A stretch of 64,000 nt of DNA, taken from Chrysaora quinquecirrha. Taxonomy: Eukaryota; Cnidaria; Scyphozoa; Semaeostomeae; Pelagiidae. Each line of letters starts with the position of its first letter. Position 1 is the stretch's first letter. The notes under the pieces are model-generated. The model did no database searches. It saw only the letters and a program-made list of their open reading frames with translations, and was not told the DNA's origin. A program made the position numbers and the translations under genes. Of this stretch, positions 49,463-61,186 are shown piece after piece. Location of the stretch: NCBI GenBank assembly GCA_014526335.1, contig JACTAT010000044.1, positions 2,203,421 to 2,267,420 on the forward strand. The letters run 5' to 3'.

Positions 49463-50889
49463 CAGAATCGGTGATGTTGAATTGTTTTCTGTCGACATTG
49501 CTTTGGGAAAATTGCTGTAGAGAGGTACGAATAACTCTTTATCATATTCCTTGTTAAATGTAGGACTTTTCAATTAGATTTCGCTCATAAAATAAAAGTC
49601 CCGCTCCGTCCGAATTTTGTTAGGAATGGCCTATGCCATTTTGCGTGATATTGGTACCAAAAAATATCGAAATGGTCTGGAAGGCCAGAGGGTTGGTGGC
49701 TGGGTTTTATTTGCGGACGGTCTGTAACCAGAATTTTGATTTCTAGCGTGCGGAAGAAATTACCCTCGCAGTGGGTGTTATCACACGCGCGGGGTCTACT
49801 GTACCGGAGCATTGCCTCCGTTCTACCGTAGTTCATGGGGTCATGGCCATGGGATTTTATCAGAAGATCTTGAGTAAGTTCAAGGCTGTTGGAATTTTTG
49901 CAAAAAAATATATGTTGGGTTTGAGAAAAATATTTCCAATTTTAGAGAGTTTGCATTACCACTACACGATTTTTTTATAAGAAAGTGGTTTATAAGAAAG
50001 TAGTGCTCAACATCTTAAAAGTTTAAGGAAGTTCAATACTGGATTCTTGAAACTTAAGAAAGTTCTGTTTCATACTTTCACTCAATGTTCTGTGTGTTAC
50101 TTTCGCTCTTCTGTTCAGTCGCTCTTCTTTCTATTAAACAAGTCTAATGATGATTTTCTTTGATACAGTGCCTTAAACTGTGCATTCTTAGAAATACTGT
50201 ATTCCAAAGTTTTTGCTAAGAAAGTCACAAGAAAGTTTTGGTACTGAAAACATGAAATATCTAAGAAAATTTCAATACTGGCCCAAAAAAACTTTCTTAT
50301 AAAAAACATGTGTATCATAGAGCTGTACTGTATATAGAATTGAAACATTTTCAATGTGGACAAATCCCCCCCCTGGGATAGTACTGGCAGATCGGGGGTC
50401 AAGATTGTGTCAAAAGAAATATTTTTACAAACTGTGTCTAATTATCTTGGAAATGTTATGACAGCTTTTTAAAATGTGTGCATAATGTACAAATTTTGCT
50501 TTCTAGTTTGTATAAGAACAAAGAAGAAGAGTAGTACAACATTGATTGAAAATAATGCAGTGGAACAGTTAGCAAGCCTTTTGTGCCATTCTGTACAAAG
50601 ATGCACTACAAGCCAATAGCGAAGAGAATGGTTTCAATGAAAGATCGGACATGAAATATTATATAACTTTATGCATCAAAAGATTTTTAGGTTGAGAGAA
50701 GTTTGTCTATCTTTTTGCATTGCAGCTCAAAGCTTATACCTGGTTTGGTGCCACAGGGAAGACTGGGGGATAGAAACTTGAACTCTATTTCCATTTAGGG
50801 TCAATTTTCTTATTTGTACTGGCAGATAGAAGTTGGCCAGAATTCAAACCCAAAATAGGGCCAGCATCACTGTCTTCATGTTGACAAAT
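49463..50889. other. Unassigned interval
   Basis: No supported gene. Parts of 49990-50340 (AAGAAAGTT, CAATACTGG and TTTCTTATAAAA words) resemble the interior of the foldback element at 5103-5570 (AGTACCGG, TTTCTTATAAAA), suggesting a related decayed repeat. Confidence 0.4.
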
Positions 50890-52990
50890 GCCAGAGCATG
50901 ACCATAAAAGAGCCAGAGCACTAACATCCTCCAAATGGAATCCTTTCAATCCCCACAGTATCACCACAGTATAAAAGAGCTAGCACAATAACACCTTTCA
51001 TTCAAATGGGATAGTTTTATCTTTGCAAGAAAGCAATCCCAAGTATCAACCGGTTATTAAAAGGGCTACAGCTCTAACACCTTTCAAATGGAATCCTTTC
51101 ATCTTAGCAAGAAAGCAATCCCACAGGACAAAAGAATCACTGTGCGTGTGGTGAGAGGAACATAATAGATGGCCGCCATTGAAATCAAAACTTTTTTGAG
51201 CCGAGAGAAAATCGAAATTTTAACAAACTTATAGGCTTCAAAACGCTTAGCAAAATCTTTAAACAGTGTCCGGCCAGAAACGGGATGCATTAAAAAAAAG
51301 CGCATCTCTAGGTGGCCAGGGAAAAAGCCTTTCTTGTTCAATTGAACAAGGGCCCATAACAATGGGGCATCTCATTTGCATAATAAGCATTCTTTGCAAG
51401 AAAGCAATCCCAAGTATCAACCGGTTATTGAAAGGGCTACAGCACTAACACTTTTCAAATGGAATCCTTTCATCTTAGCAAGAAAGCAATCCCCACAGTA
51501 TCAATTAAGTGGGCGACCCCCCCCCCCACAGTATCACCCGTTTATTAAAGAGGCGAGAGCTTTAACACTCTTTCAATTAAATTTCTTATCTTAGCAAGAC
51601 ATCAATCCCCATCTCCACAGTATCAAGTAAGTGGGCAAACCCCCCCCTCCCACAGTATTGTTATTGGGATCGTTCGTAGCAGAAGGATCTTTAACTGCTG
51701 CTTGGGTTTTACGTGCGCGCAGAGAACACACGGAGTCAGACGACATTTGAGAGACGATTCTCTATCATGTCCGATCAACTGACTTTACTTTAACTTCATA
51801 CTGACTTCGTACTGACTTTTTACTGACTGACTACTTATTTACAGAGTTTCTAAGTTATAGTATTTACAAGTCACATGATCTATTGCGCAGTTAGAAATTA
51901 TACATGCAACTATGTTCTAGCAGAAAGTTCTAGTTATAATGACGTACAAGTACTTACGTAAATAGATAGAAGGCATAGAAAGATCATAACGTGCAAGAAG
52001 ACATACGTTAAATTTACATGAAGTAGCTGTTCCTACTACAGTATCACTCGTTTATTAAAAGGGCTAGAGCTTTAACACCCAAATCAATTTCTAATTTTAG
52101 CAAGAAAAAATCCCCACAATATTAATTAAGTGGGCAACCCCCCCTACAGTATCATTCATTTATTAATAGGGCTAGAGCTTTTGACACTCTATCAATTGAA
52201 TTCTTTCATCTGAGCAGAAAGGCGATCCCCACAGTATCACCCGTTTATTAAAAGGGCTAGAGTGCTAGCACTCTTATAACTGAACACTTTCATCTGAGCA
52301 GAAAGGCAATCCTCACAGTATCACCCGTTTATTAAAAGGTCTAGAGTGCTAATACTCTTATAACTGAACAGTTTGATCTTAGCAAGAAATCTATCCCCAC
52401 AGTATCACCCGTTTATTAAAAGGGCTAGAGTGCTAACACCCTCACCAGTGAATTGTTTCTTCTTAGCAACAAGGCAATCTCCACAGTATCAACTAAGTGG
52501 TGAAACCCCACAGCATTATTAAAAGGGCTAAAGTGCTAACACTCTCATAATTGAACTGTTTGATCTTAGCAAGAAATCAATCCCCACAGTATCATCGTTT
52601 ATTAAAAGGGTTAAAGTGCTAACACGAATTGTTTCATCTGAGCAAGAAGGCAATCCCCACAGTACAGCAGCTTGGCTGTCGATTCTTCCAAGGTTGGTAA
52701 ATGAGTACCCAGAGTATTCGTTCTAGAAAATCAGTCTGGGGGCACAAGCTGTAGGTAAACATCATCTGTATAGCTGACATGAATCCCTGTCCTGCATTAA
52801 CTTTAAGTTAATGTTAATAACAAATGAAGATTGCTTGCTTGACCGGCGGTTTATATTAAGGCCTAGGGCACTAACACCCCAGAGGGAATTTTTTTAGTTT
52901 ATAGGAAGAAAGCAATCCTTACAGTATCACCCGTTTATCAAAGGGGCTAGAACACGAACACTCTTCCAATTGAAAATGGTTTCATCCGCT
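50890..52990. repeat. Degenerate satellite of about 80-95-bp units
   Basis: Recurring words in fixed order: AGCAAGAAAGCAATCCCCAC, AGTATCACCCGTTTATTAAA, AGGGCTAGAGTGCTAACAC, and TTTCATCTTAG. At least twelve copies are recognisable, interrupted by other sequence at about 51123-51400, by a solo LTR at 51659-52040 and by about 52680-52860. Several units have expanded C runs (for example about 51515-51530). No ORF. Confidence 0.85.
51659..52040 (-). mobile_element. Solo LTR in the satellite
   Basis: A 382-bp insertion that interrupts a satellite unit at CACAGTAT and is flanked by the 4-bp duplication GTAT (51655-51658 and 52041-52044). It has TG...CA ends: in minus orientation it begins TGTAGTAGGAACAGC and ends CCCAATAACA. 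The start matches the first eight bases of the Gypsy LTRs and the 5574 element, and 4-bp duplications fit the Gypsy element here (TAAT). It was most likely produced by recombination between two LTRs. Confidence 0.82.
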
Positions 52991-53271
52991 GTTCATCTTA
53001 CAGTCTTGAATGCAGACACGTGACAGGGCCTAGTCGTAGAAAGTACTGTAAAATAACCAAGCGATAACGGTGCTCACAGTCACAGACGTTCATGTAACAT
53101 TTGATTATTGATGCAGTGACAATGGAATCGTGATACATGACTTCCAGTGTTGCTCTTGCATGCTGTGTGCTTAAAATTCAAAACCTTGTATCGTTAAGGA
53201 CCTGCAAACAACGTCCATCTCGATCTGCGAAATGCCGAAGCCAGCCAGCTCTCATCAGTCATTGCCATAGT
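52991..53271. other. Spacer between satellites
   Basis: No recognisable feature. Confidence 0.4.
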
Positions 53272-53545
53272 TTCCGTCCATGCGCTTTGAGTCGTTGGCT
53301 GTAGGCTGTAGGCTGGCCAAAATATATACTTGCAACATGTTAGCAAGGCTGTGACGTTGCGCTTTTCTTTCCGTCCATGCGCTTTGAGTCGTTGGCTGTA
53401 GGATGTAGGCTGGCCAAAATAATACTTGCAACATGTTAGCAAGGCTGTGACGTTGCGCTTCTATTTTCCGTGCATGCGCTTTGAGTCGTTGGCTGTAGGC
53501 TGAAGGCTGGCCAAAATATATACTTGCAACATGTTAGCAAGGTTA
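53272..53545. repeat. 96-97-bp tandem repeat, three copies
   Basis: TTCCGTCCATGCGCTTTGAG recurs at 53272 and 53369 and as a one-base variant at 53465. Each unit continues GTCGTTGGCTGTAGG, TGGCCAAAATA, ACTTGCAACATGTTAGCAAG and a CTGTGACGTTGCGC end. Confidence 0.92.
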
Positions 53546-53789
53546 TTCAAAAGCTTGAGCGCTGGTGACGCGAAGCGCGGTAACGCGCTTGGTTATAACA
53601 TGTCGTCAGTCAGTACTGTTCTTCGCTAACTTGGCGCTTCGCGTTTGTAGGTTTGAGGCTGTGCGGTTTGTGCCGTAACTGCACTCTAAGAAAAGTCGGC
53701 TATTGGCCTTCTTGCATTTGAGGTGAAAGGTTAACATTGGCTGGCCCTGTATTCTGCAGTTGCTCCCTTTATGGATATACTTTTTGCCT
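53546..53789. other. Spacer between satellites
   Basis: About 240 bp; includes GC-rich short palindromes around GCGAAGCGC at about 53570. Otherwise nothing recognised. Confidence 0.4.
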
Positions 53790-54520
53790 AATTTCTTTCT
53801 GCCCTGAACTTCAGGGGATAATAACTTTTTGGGAAACTTTCCCTTGCAACTTTTGCCTGAACTTCAGGGATATCCTTTTCACTCAACTTCCGTGTTTAAT
53901 TTCTTTCTGCCCTGAACTTCAGGGGATATTAACTTTTTGGGAAACTTTCCCTTGCAACGTTTGCCTGAACTTCAGGGATATCCTTTTCACTCAACTTCTG
54001 TGTTTAATTTCTTTCTGCCCTGAACTTCAGGGGATATTAACTTTTTGGGAAACTTTCCCTTGCAACTTTTGCCTGAATTTCAGGGATATACTTTTCACGG
54101 GACTTCCGTGTTTAATTTCTTTCTGCCCTGAACTTCAGGGGATATAAACTTTTTGGGAAACTTTCTCTTTCAACTTTTGCCTGAACTTCAGGGATACACT
54201 TTTCACTCAACTTCCGTGTTTAATTTCTTTCTGCCCTGAACTTCAGGGGATATTAACTTTTTGGGAAACTTTCCCTTGCAACTTTTGCCTGAATTTCAGG
54301 GATATACTTTTCACGGGACTTCCGTGTTTAATTTCTTTCTGCCCTGAACTTCAGGGGATAATAACTTTTTGGGAAACTTTCCCTTGCAACTTTTGCCTCA
54401 ATTTCAGGGATATACTTTTCACGGGACTTCCGTGTTTAATTTCTTTCTGCCCTGAGCTTCAGGGGATATTAACTTTTTTGGAAAAACTTGCCGGTTCACT
54501 TTGCCTGAACATCAGGCAAT
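53790..54520. repeat. 108-bp satellite, seven copies with hairpin words
   Basis: AATTTCTTTCTGCCCTGAAC starts at 53790, 53898, 54006, 54114, 54222, 54330 and, with one change, 54438: exactly 108 bp each time. Each unit has two hairpin-capable words (CCCTGAACTTCAGGG and CCTGAACTTCAGGG or a variant), about 55 bp apart. Because 108 is divisible by 3, a periodic open frame of 36-residue units runs through 53737-54147; it has no other sign of being a gene. Confidence 0.95.
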
Positions 54521-54837
54521 TTCACTCCTTGCTACTTTGGACAACTGAATTTTGAGAAGGATCACGTGATGCAGAGAAGTTTCTACAGTGGTGGTAATGA
54601 CAAGAAATTGTCCTAAAATGTAAAAGAAAAATGTATGAACCTGTGGAAAGAATGTGTTAACTCATGTCTATTTAACACAACCAATGGAACAATTTCCATG
54701 TTTGGGATGTGTTTTGGTGACAATGATTAAATTGCCCCCTGAGAAGTGCATTGCATGTCCCCGGTAGAATAATATTGTGACTCTATTGGGGCTACCATTG
54801 GGAGGCGGTACTAAAGATCTTAGGGAGGGTGGGTTGG

Positions 54838-55022
54838 AAAAGAAATCATGACATTGATATCTAACATTTATTAACCAGCTTGTTATTTTGTAGAGAGATT
54901 TCAGGCTTCCATCATCGATGCTTCTTGTGGCTGAATGCCAATCATATGGCTGCAAGCAGGGGAATAGAACCGAGACCTTCGCGTTAATCATCATTTACTC
55001 CTGGGGCGTAAATGGACCCTTA
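54838..55022 (+). repeat. Direct repeat, copy 1
   Basis: About 185 bp (GAAAAGAAATCATGACATTG to GTAAATGGACC) with a copy at about 61869-62055 in the same orientation and about 96 percent identity by eye. Uncharacterised dispersed repeat or segmental duplication. Confidence 0.85.
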
Positions 55023-55503
55023 ACACGTGGCGGCCTCTAAGACAGACAAATGAGACAATAACACACATAGGGTTGGCAGTATTTGGGATCGTATTTGGCA
55101 AATTTATCAAAGTATAATAACTAATAATGATGTATATATTTATAAATTCTTATTTGCCACCAATTCTTGGTGGCCAATCCGCCAAAATACTGCCCAAACA
55201 GCCAAACCCTGAACAGACATTGTAAATGAGCACTACACAGAAGAACCGGGAAGAAATGGTGTAGACTCAGCCTTAGCCAAGATACTTTGGTGCCAGGCAA
55301 CATACACATGTGTTAACAATGAAGACCAAGAGGCCTGTAGACACAGAATAGCTTGGTTTCATACCATAAGACTGAAAAATGAATGAACCTTGTACTTTGG
55401 TGATGCAGAATAAACTGCGAACAATGGTAAGAAATTCCTGTTGAAGCTTCTGGCTTTAGAATTCAGGCCCTCCAATTGTCATGTTCCCAAGGATGAATTA
55501 GTG
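55023..55503. other. Unassigned interval
   Basis: Left flank of the Gypsy insertion; no feature recognised. Confidence 0.4.
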
Positions 55504-55507
55504 TAAT

Positions 55508-56024
55508 TTTGGTAAAACGTGGATTTTTAAGAATTACCAATAAATGCTAAGCTATAAGATCTAACTATACAAGAACAATTTGAAACAATCTCACCCAAAA
55601 CTTTGGTAGGCTTTGTTTGCGTGCCGCAGTAGAATAACAGCGAGAGAGAGAAACTTCGATTTGCTTTTCTGTGACTTACCAACTTGCATCTGAATCTGAA
55701 TAATTACTAACTAAAATCTACCTACTTTTATACTTAATCTAAGTGAACTATATACAATATTTTTCTACATATAAGGAATGAAATGATAGGCTATAACGGT
55801 AAGAAAAACTAGCTTAATATGGTATGAATATCGAAGGCTATGCTACATGCGACAAATAAGGTAATACCTATGACGATGCGGGAATTACCTACGTGGGCAG
55901 AATGCAATGATGTAATGCGGGGATGCCTATGCTAGTGTATGCTACGGATGTTACCTAAAATGGCTAGTGCTAAGGATGAGTGACTAAATATGCTAATGTA
56001 TGCGAATATATGCTAACTACTACA
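55508..56024 (-). repeat. 3' LTR of the Gypsy element
   Basis: 517 bp, TGTAGTAGTTAGC to TTTTACCAAA in element orientation. A polypurine tract AGAGGGGGAGC lies just beyond (56027-56037). About nine differences from the 5' LTR, roughly 98.3 percent identity. Confidence 0.92.
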
Positions 56025-56206
56025 TAGCTCCCCCTCTAGAAGGCGAGCGAAGAGAAGCGTTCGATAATAGTGAAAATTAAGCAAAATATTTTAAGACTAC
56101 GAAATTTCGGAATATACGGATTAACTAAATGTCATAAAAAATATTCAAGAGAGGTGTCCATGCACTGAAAACAGAGGGTTTTGCGACAGGGTCCCTGAAC
56201 CTGAAC

Positions 56207-57442
56207 TTAGAATCCATAACGGTCCGGAAAGTGGACTCTCCGTCCTGAACGAGTGACGCGTGGCGTTGTCAAAGTCGATGGTTGTTGTTCTTGCTCTGTA
56301 GTGGGCGGTTTTGAAGTTGGAAGATCCTGAATGGTTGTTGGAAATGCAGAAAATGATAAATATGCGGTGTCTAAGTGTGCTACTTTCAGGCGATCTATGC
56401 TGATTGTCTGTTTTTGATTTTTGATTTCGAGAACAAAGTGTTTGTCGTTGCGCTGGGGCACTTTGAATGGGCCATCGTAAGGTGTTTGCAATGGCTTTCG
56501 AACGGCGTCGTGGCGGACAAAAGCATGCGTACAAGTAGCAAGATCGGCGGGAATGTAGGATGACGTGGTTTGTTGGCGAAGTGGAATGGATGACAAATGT
56601 TGCATGGCGAATTGTAGACGATGAGCATAGTTGGTTGGATCAAGATCAGCGATGTTGGTTGATTGCTCGAAGAACTGTCCGGGTAAGCGAAGTGTTGTTC
56701 CAAAAACGAGTTGCGAAGTTGTACAGTTGATATCAGCTTTGATGGTTGTGCGAATTGTGAGAAGTATGAGAGGAAGGATTTCAGACCATTTGCTAGAATC
56801 AGGATTTGCCTTGATTGACGACTTAAGCTGACGGTGAAATCGTTCTACCATACCATTTGCACAGGGATGACATGACGTGGCTCGGATGCGTTGAATACCG
56901 AGAAGCGATGTGAGTGAATGGAAGAGAGCTGATTCAAACTGGGCTCCACGATCGGTGGTGAGTGTTGATGGAACGCCGAAATGGGCAACCCAATGTTGGA
57001 CGAAATGACGAGCAACGGTGTCTGCAGTGACATCTGGGATGGGAATGGCTTCGGGCCAACGGGTGAATCTGTCGATGCATGTGAGCAAGTATCGAGAACC
57101 ATTTGATGGTAGCAGTGGACCAACGATGTCAATATGGACGTGTGAAAAGCGTGCGTCTGGAGTAGTGAAAATGCCGAGAGGTGCAACTGTATGTCGTTGA
57201 ATTTTGGCTTTTTGACACTGAATACAAGAGCGAGTCCATTGTCGAACATCGGAGTTGATACTAGGCCAGACATAGCGATCGGTGATGAGATTTTGTGTGG
57301 CTCGAATACCAGGATGGGACAGTGAATGCAGATGATCAAAAACAACACGACGAAATGAGACTAGAACGTATGGTCTTGGTGTACTGGTGGAAGTGTCAGA
57401 TAGGATGGTGCCGGATGAATCTGGAATGGGAATTGCTTTCAA
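56207..57442 (-). CDS. Gypsy integrase part of pol (after a frameshift)
   Basis: 411 codons, in the frame one base from the preceding pol segment. The zinc-binding N-domain has HLHSLSHPG (H39, H43) and CIQCQKAK (C73, C76). The integrase core has D105 (HIDIVGPL), D164 (TTDRGAQFE) and E200 ([12 protein letters not shown]), the expected D-x58-D-x35-E. The C-terminal part has [20 protein letters not shown], a GPY/F-like module. The first residues of this open frame are not a real start: in-frame sequence upstream ([14 protein letters not shown]) shows it was continuous with RNase H before a one-base indel at about 57500-57511. Confidence 0.9.
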   Translation of the reverse strand: MKAIPIPDSSGTILSDTSTSTPRPYVLVSFRRVVFDHLHSLSHPGIRATQNLITDRYVWPSINSDVRQWTRSCIQCQKAKIQRHTVAPLGIFTTPDARFSHVHIDIVGPLLPSNGSRYLLTCIDRFTRWPEAIPIPDVTADTVARHFVQHWVAHFGVPSTLTTDRGAQFESALFHSLTSLLGIQRIRATSCHPCANGMVERFHRQLKSSIKANPDSSKWSEILPLILLTIRTTIKADINCTTSQLVFGTTLRLPGQFFEQSTNIADLDPTNYAHRLQFAMQHLSSIPLRQQTTSSYIPADLATCTHAFVRHDAVRKPLQTPYDGPFKVPQRNDKHFVLEIKNQKQTISIDRLKVAHLDTAYLSFSAFPTTIQDLPTSKPPTTEQEQQPSTLTTPRVTRSGRRVHFPDRYGF

Positions 57443-59454
57443 GCGAAGTGATGATGATGCTTGCAGGTGTGGTAGCTGAGGGTCTTGTTGTTGGGCTTTG
57501 GCGAGGAGGAAAAGTCGATTGGTGTTGACGAATGAAGTGAGTTGATTTCAGTGCGTGACAATGCATCAGCAACGACATTTTCTTTGCCTTGCACGTGGCG
57601 GATGTCGGTGGTGAATTGTGAGATGAAATCAAGATGGCGGATTTCACGAGGTGAATGACGATCAGCTGAAGCAGAGACAGCGTAGGTCAGCGGTTTATGA
57701 TCAGTGAGCACGTAGAAATCACGACCTTCTAAACAATAACGGAAATGGCGTATTGCAAGATAGACAGCAAGTAACTCTCGTCCGAAAGTGCTATACTTGG
57801 TTTCTGCCGGTTGTAATCGCTTTGAAAAGAAAGCTACAGGTTTCCAAACACCATTGATGTTTTGCTGAAGAGCAGCTCCTACAGCAACGTTAGACGCGTC
57901 GACCATCAAGCAATATGGAGCGTTGGAAGAAGGATGGACTAGAAGTGTGGCGGTGGAAAGTGCAGATTTGATTTCGTTGAAAGCGACCAAAGCGTGATCA
58001 GAGAGTTCAAGTGCAGTTCGTTTCTGTTTTCCAGCTAAAAGATCAGTGAGTGGTTGAACAATGGAGGCACAATTAGGTATGAAGCGTCTATAGAAATTAA
58101 CGAGACCAAGGAACTCACGGAGTTTACGGAGCGATGTTGGAGCTGGAAATTCCTGGATAGCTTTGACTTTAGCAGAGAGTGGAGAATTTCTGTCTGCGGA
58201 GATATGATGTCCAAGAAATTCCAAAGAAGAAGATCCGAAGATACACTTAGCTGGGTTGATGACAATACCATATTCGGAGAGACGTGAAAACAAGATTTCT
58301 AGATGTGCGAGATGTTCAGATTCTGAAGAACTGGCGATCAGCAAGTCATCGATATACGCATAGACAAAGTCAGGACCTTGAAGCACCTGGTTTATGAACC
58401 TTTGAAACGTCTGAGCAGCGTTACGAAGACCGAAAGGCATTCGAACGAACTCGAAAAGGCCAAATGGAGTGGTGATTGCTGTTTTTGGAATGTCTGAAGG
58501 CTCTACTGGAATTTGATGGTAGGCTCTAACTAAGTCGATTTTGGAGAAGATGGTCTTGCCGTGTAATGATGATGTGAAGTCTTGGATGTGTGGGATTGGG
58601 TATCTGTCTGGAATTGTGGCATTGTTCAGAGCTCGATTGTCCCCACAGGGTCTCCAGTCACCAGGAGTGGGCTTTGGGACCATATGTAGAGGTGATGACC
58701 AACTACTCTTGGAATGACGTATGATCCCTAATTGGAGCATATGTTCAAATTCCTTATTTGCAATGTCCAAACGATCTGGTGCAAGACGACGCGGACGACT
58801 GAAAACTGGTGGACCTTTGGTGTTGATGTGGTGAGTGATTGTGTGTTTGACAGCTGATTCCTTGTAAGATTGGCGTGTGATTGATGGGTACTTCTTCAAC
58901 AAATCCTTATATGGTGAAGAGGTGTCAGGAATAGCGAACATCAAGCGTGGAGAAGGTTCAGAAGATTGAATGCCTTGAATGGTGAGGTTGGTTGTGGTGT
59001 CGATGAGTTGACGATTACGTACATCTACTTTAAGCGAAAAGTGCGACAAAAAATCTGCGCCAAGAATTGGAGTGGGAAGGTCAGCAACGATAAAAATCCA
59101 TCGGTACGTACGGCGAAGTCCGAGATCCAAGGTGAGAGATCGTTCGCCATAAGTAGCTATGGATGATTTGTTGACAGCTTGAAGGGTTAGCGGAGATGCG
59201 TTGTTGCGATGTTTGTCGAAAGCTTTGCATGGAAGTACGCTTACGTCGGCGCCCGTATCTACCAAAAAACGTGTACCGGAGTACTTATCGGTAATATAAA
59301 ATAGGCGACTTTGTTGAGATGAGCCAGGGTGACTTGTCGCCGCTAGTCTCTGGCTTGGGCGTTTCCCTGCTGCTGTTGTTGTTGTGGTTGAGCAAGTGGT
59401 TGGCTGAGTATTGTGGCTATAGTTGAAGGTGTAAATGAGCATGGCTGGGTGCAT
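57439..59454 (-). CDS. Gypsy protease, reverse transcriptase and RNase H part of pol
   Basis: 671 codons that overlap gag by 112 bp in the -1 frame, the usual arrangement for frameshift expression. The aspartic protease has [13 protein letters not shown] (66-69 DTGA) and ILGADFL. The reverse transcriptase has [13 protein letters not shown] (D307), [16 protein letters not shown] and [10 protein letters not shown] (catalytic 367-370). RNase H has [16 protein letters not shown] (D519), the [12 protein letters not shown] block (E560), [10 protein letters not shown] (D585) and NVVADALSR (D630). After [13 protein letters not shown] the frame slips, and the last 20 or so residues are out-of-frame before the stop at 57439. 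The residue positions count from the first codon of the open frame; the real product would start within gag. Confidence 0.92.
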   Translation of the reverse strand: MHPAMLIYTFNYSHNTQPTTCSTTTTTAAGKRPSQRLAATSHPGSSQQSRLFYITDKYSGTRFLVDTGADVSVLPCKAFDKHRNNASPLTLQAVNKSSIATYGERSLTLDLGLRRTYRWIFIVADLPTPILGADFLSHFSLKVDVRNRQLIDTTTNLTIQGIQSSEPSPRLMFAIPDTSSPYKDLLKKYPSITRQSYKESAVKHTITHHINTKGPPVFSRPRRLAPDRLDIANKEFEHMLQLGIIRHSKSSWSSPLHMVPKPTPGDWRPCGDNRALNNATIPDRYPIPHIQDFTSSLHGKTIFSKIDLVRAYHQIPVEPSDIPKTAITTPFGLFEFVRMPFGLRNAAQTFQRFINQVLQGPDFVYAYIDDLLIASSSESEHLAHLEILFSRLSEYGIVINPAKCIFGSSSLEFLGHHISADRNSPLSAKVKAIQEFPAPTSLRKLREFLGLVNFYRRFIPNCASIVQPLTDLLAGKQKRTALELSDHALVAFNEIKSALSTATLLVHPSSNAPYCLMVDASNVAVGAALQQNINGVWKPVAFFSKRLQPAETKYSTFGRELLAVYLAIRHFRYCLEGRDFYVLTDHKPLTYAVSASADRHSPREIRHLDFISQFTTDIRHVQGKENVVADALSRTEINSLHSSTPIDFSSSPKPNNKTLSYHTCKHHHHFA

Positions 59455-60320
59455 TTTTGGGCGTTTTGTCCATATTTACGGTGGTACCAGCAAATGCCAT
59501 CAGCACGGTTTGGTGAAACAGATTGGTTTCTGGAATTAGAATTACCGCGAAAAGAACGAGATCGAGATCGAAATTGGCTCCTTTCACGAAAACGAGGCTG
59601 AGATTGGAGTTGTGTTGTGAGAGCTTGTAAATGTGTTGTGAGCTGATTAATTTGGTTTTGAAGACTTTCAATTTGATTTGAAGGAGCTGGATTTGAAACT
59701 TTAGCCGGAGAAATAGCCGAAACTGAAGCAGGAGGCAATGCTACTTCAAGTATTTTGTCAGCAATTGGAGCCAATTGGTCTAACGAAACAGAATCTGCTG
59801 TAGAGGCCAAAATTAGTTGAGCATTTGTTGGCAATCGTTGGAGAAATAGCTGTTTTAAAATTTGTTCTTCTACATGGTTGTCTCCTAAAAGTTGGTGCAT
59901 TCTGCGTAAAAGCTGTGACGGTTTACGATTGCCTAATTCCTCCGAAATTAGTAATTGATGGAGACGTTTTTGCTCTGAAGCAGATGTACGTTTTATTAGT
60001 TCCGTTTTTAGAACATCGTAACAATTTTCAGCAGGAGGATTGATCAAAATATCACGAATTTCTTGTGCAATTTCTGGTTGGAGTGAAACGATAACGTATG
60101 CAAATTTTGTTTTTTGTGAAGTTATGCCCCTTGTGATAAACTGGGCTTCAACTTGCGCAAACCAAACTGTTGGATCGTTCGGCCAAAAAGGTGGAAGTTT
60201 TAGACTAACTGTGCTGACAGGTGGAGTGAATGGCATTGGTGTCAATGCTGGAGTTGTGCTTGTATTTGCAGATAAACTGGCAGTGGCAGTAGCAGCTGAA
60301 TTTGCAATTTCAGGATTCAT
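59343..60320 (-). CDS. Gypsy gag
   Basis: An intact 325-residue ORF. A Thr/Pro-rich N-terminus (1-40) leads to a capsid-like helical region starting [19 protein letters not shown] (41-59) through about 190, with [20 protein letters not shown] Gln/Leu-rich helix lies at about 215-240, then an Arg/Ser-rich RNA-binding stretch ([15 protein letters not shown]). The final Cys/His box [19 protein letters not shown] has C277-x2-H280-x9-C290-x3-C294, the CHCC variant of the CsRn1 clade in place of CCHC. The tail is Gln-rich. The start is the ATG at 60320, 325 bp inside the primer site. A -1 shift within the last 112 bp would give gag-pol. Confidence 0.93.
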   Translation of the reverse strand: MNPEIANSAATATASLSANTSTTPALTPMPFTPPVSTVSLKLPPFWPNDPTVWFAQVEAQFITRGITSQKTKFAYVIVSLQPEIAQEIRDILINPPAENCYDVLKTELIKRTSASEQKRLHQLLISEELGNRKPSQLLRRMHQLLGDNHVEEQILKQLFLQRLPTNAQLILASTADSVSLDQLAPIADKILEVALPPASVSAISPAKVSNPAPSNQIESLQNQINQLTTHLQALTTQLQSQPRFRERSQFRSRSRSFRGNSNSRNQSVSPNRADGICWYHRKYGQNAQKCTQPCSFTPSTIATILSQPLAQPQQQQQQGNAQARD

Positions 60321-60644
60321 ATTTAATTAATATACACAGAAGAACAGTTAAAAATTTGAATATTTGGCAAAAAATAACAACGAATGTACGAACGAACACG
60401 TGCAACGAATATTGCGAAATAACGAAGTGACGAAATGTTTGTAACCACGTACACAGAAAGAACGTGAGTAGATTGCCAATGTGAAATACCAAAGTTTTTG
60501 AATACGATGAATAGCTAAGTTCTTTTTGAAAATATATTACACGAATGAATTGACTGATAAAAATTGTTCTTTGATGATTGATAAAACGAATTGTAAATAT
60601 TTGAATAACGAATAAGTTGAATACCAATGTTTTGAATCTTTCGA

Positions 60645-60664
60645 GTCACTTGTCGTGGTCACCA
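60645..60664 (-). promoter_or_regulatory. Gypsy primer-binding site, tRNA-Trp-like
   Basis: In element orientation it reads TGGTGACCACGACAAGTGAC, one base inside the 5' LTR. It agrees with the complement of the tRNA-Trp 3' end (TGGTGACCCCGACGTGA...) except for about two positions. Confidence 0.75.
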
Positions 60665-60665
60665 A

Positions 60666-61182
60666 TATGGTATAACGTGGATTTTTACGAATTACCAATA
60701 AATGCTAAGCTATAAGATCTAACTATACAAGAACAATTTGAAACAATCTCACCCAAAACTTTGGTAGGCTTTGTTTGCGTGCCGCAGTAGAATAACAGCG
60801 AGAGAGAGAAACTTCGATTTGCTTTTCTGTGACTTACCAACTTGCATCTGAATCTGAGTAATTACTAACTAAAATCTACCTACTTTTATACTTAATCTAA
60901 GTGAACTATATACAATATTTTTCTACATATAAGGAATGAAATGATAGGCTATAACGGTAAGAAAAACTAGCTTAATATGGTAGGAATAACGAAGGCTATG
61001 CTACATGCGACAAATAAGGTAATACCTATGACGATGCGGGAATTACCTACGTGGGCAGCATGCAATGATGTAATGCGGGGATGCCTATGCTAGTGTATGC
61101 TACGGATGTTACCTAAAGTGGCTAGTGCTAAGAATGAGTGACTAAATATGCTAATGTATGCGAATATATGCTAACTACTACA
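60666..61182 (-). repeat. 5' LTR of the Gypsy element
   Basis: 517 bp, the same length as the 3' LTR, with about nine substitutions. Begins TGTAGTAGTTAGC and ends TTATACCATA in element orientation. Confidence 0.92.
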
Positions 61183-61186
61183 TAAT

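Larger units (their letters stand above)
55508..61182 (-). mobile_element. Ty3/Gypsy retrotransposon of the CsRn1 type
   Basis: 5675 bp between 517-bp LTRs, flanked by the 4-bp duplication TAAT (55504-55507 and 61183-61186). In minus orientation: 5' LTR 61182-60666, primer site, gag (60320-59343), pol (59454-57439 and 57442-56207), PPT, and 3' LTR 56024-55508. Assignment to CsRn1 rests on the Gag CHCC motif (C-x2-H-x9-C-x3-C) and a primer site resembling the 3' end of tRNA-Trp, both described for that clade. Complete in structure but pol has one frameshift. Confidence 0.93.

Noticed and set aside
53560..53620. GCGAAGCGC words resembling the hAT MITE ends
   Set aside because: Only a short GC-rich palindrome is shared; no CAGGG end, no inverted partner and no 8-bp duplication.
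53737..54147. 136-codon ORF of 36-residue repeats
   Set aside because: It exists because the satellite unit is exactly 108 bp; no start context, no homology, and the frame closes when units diverge.
56845..57348. 167-codon frame overlapping the Gypsy integrase
   Set aside because: Same strand, different frame of a well-supported integrase; no motif of its own.
57496..57512. Programmed frameshift between RNase H and integrase
   Set aside because: The clade expresses pol from a gag-pol shift only; no slippery heptamer is evident, so a mutation is more likely. Kept as a finding for checking.
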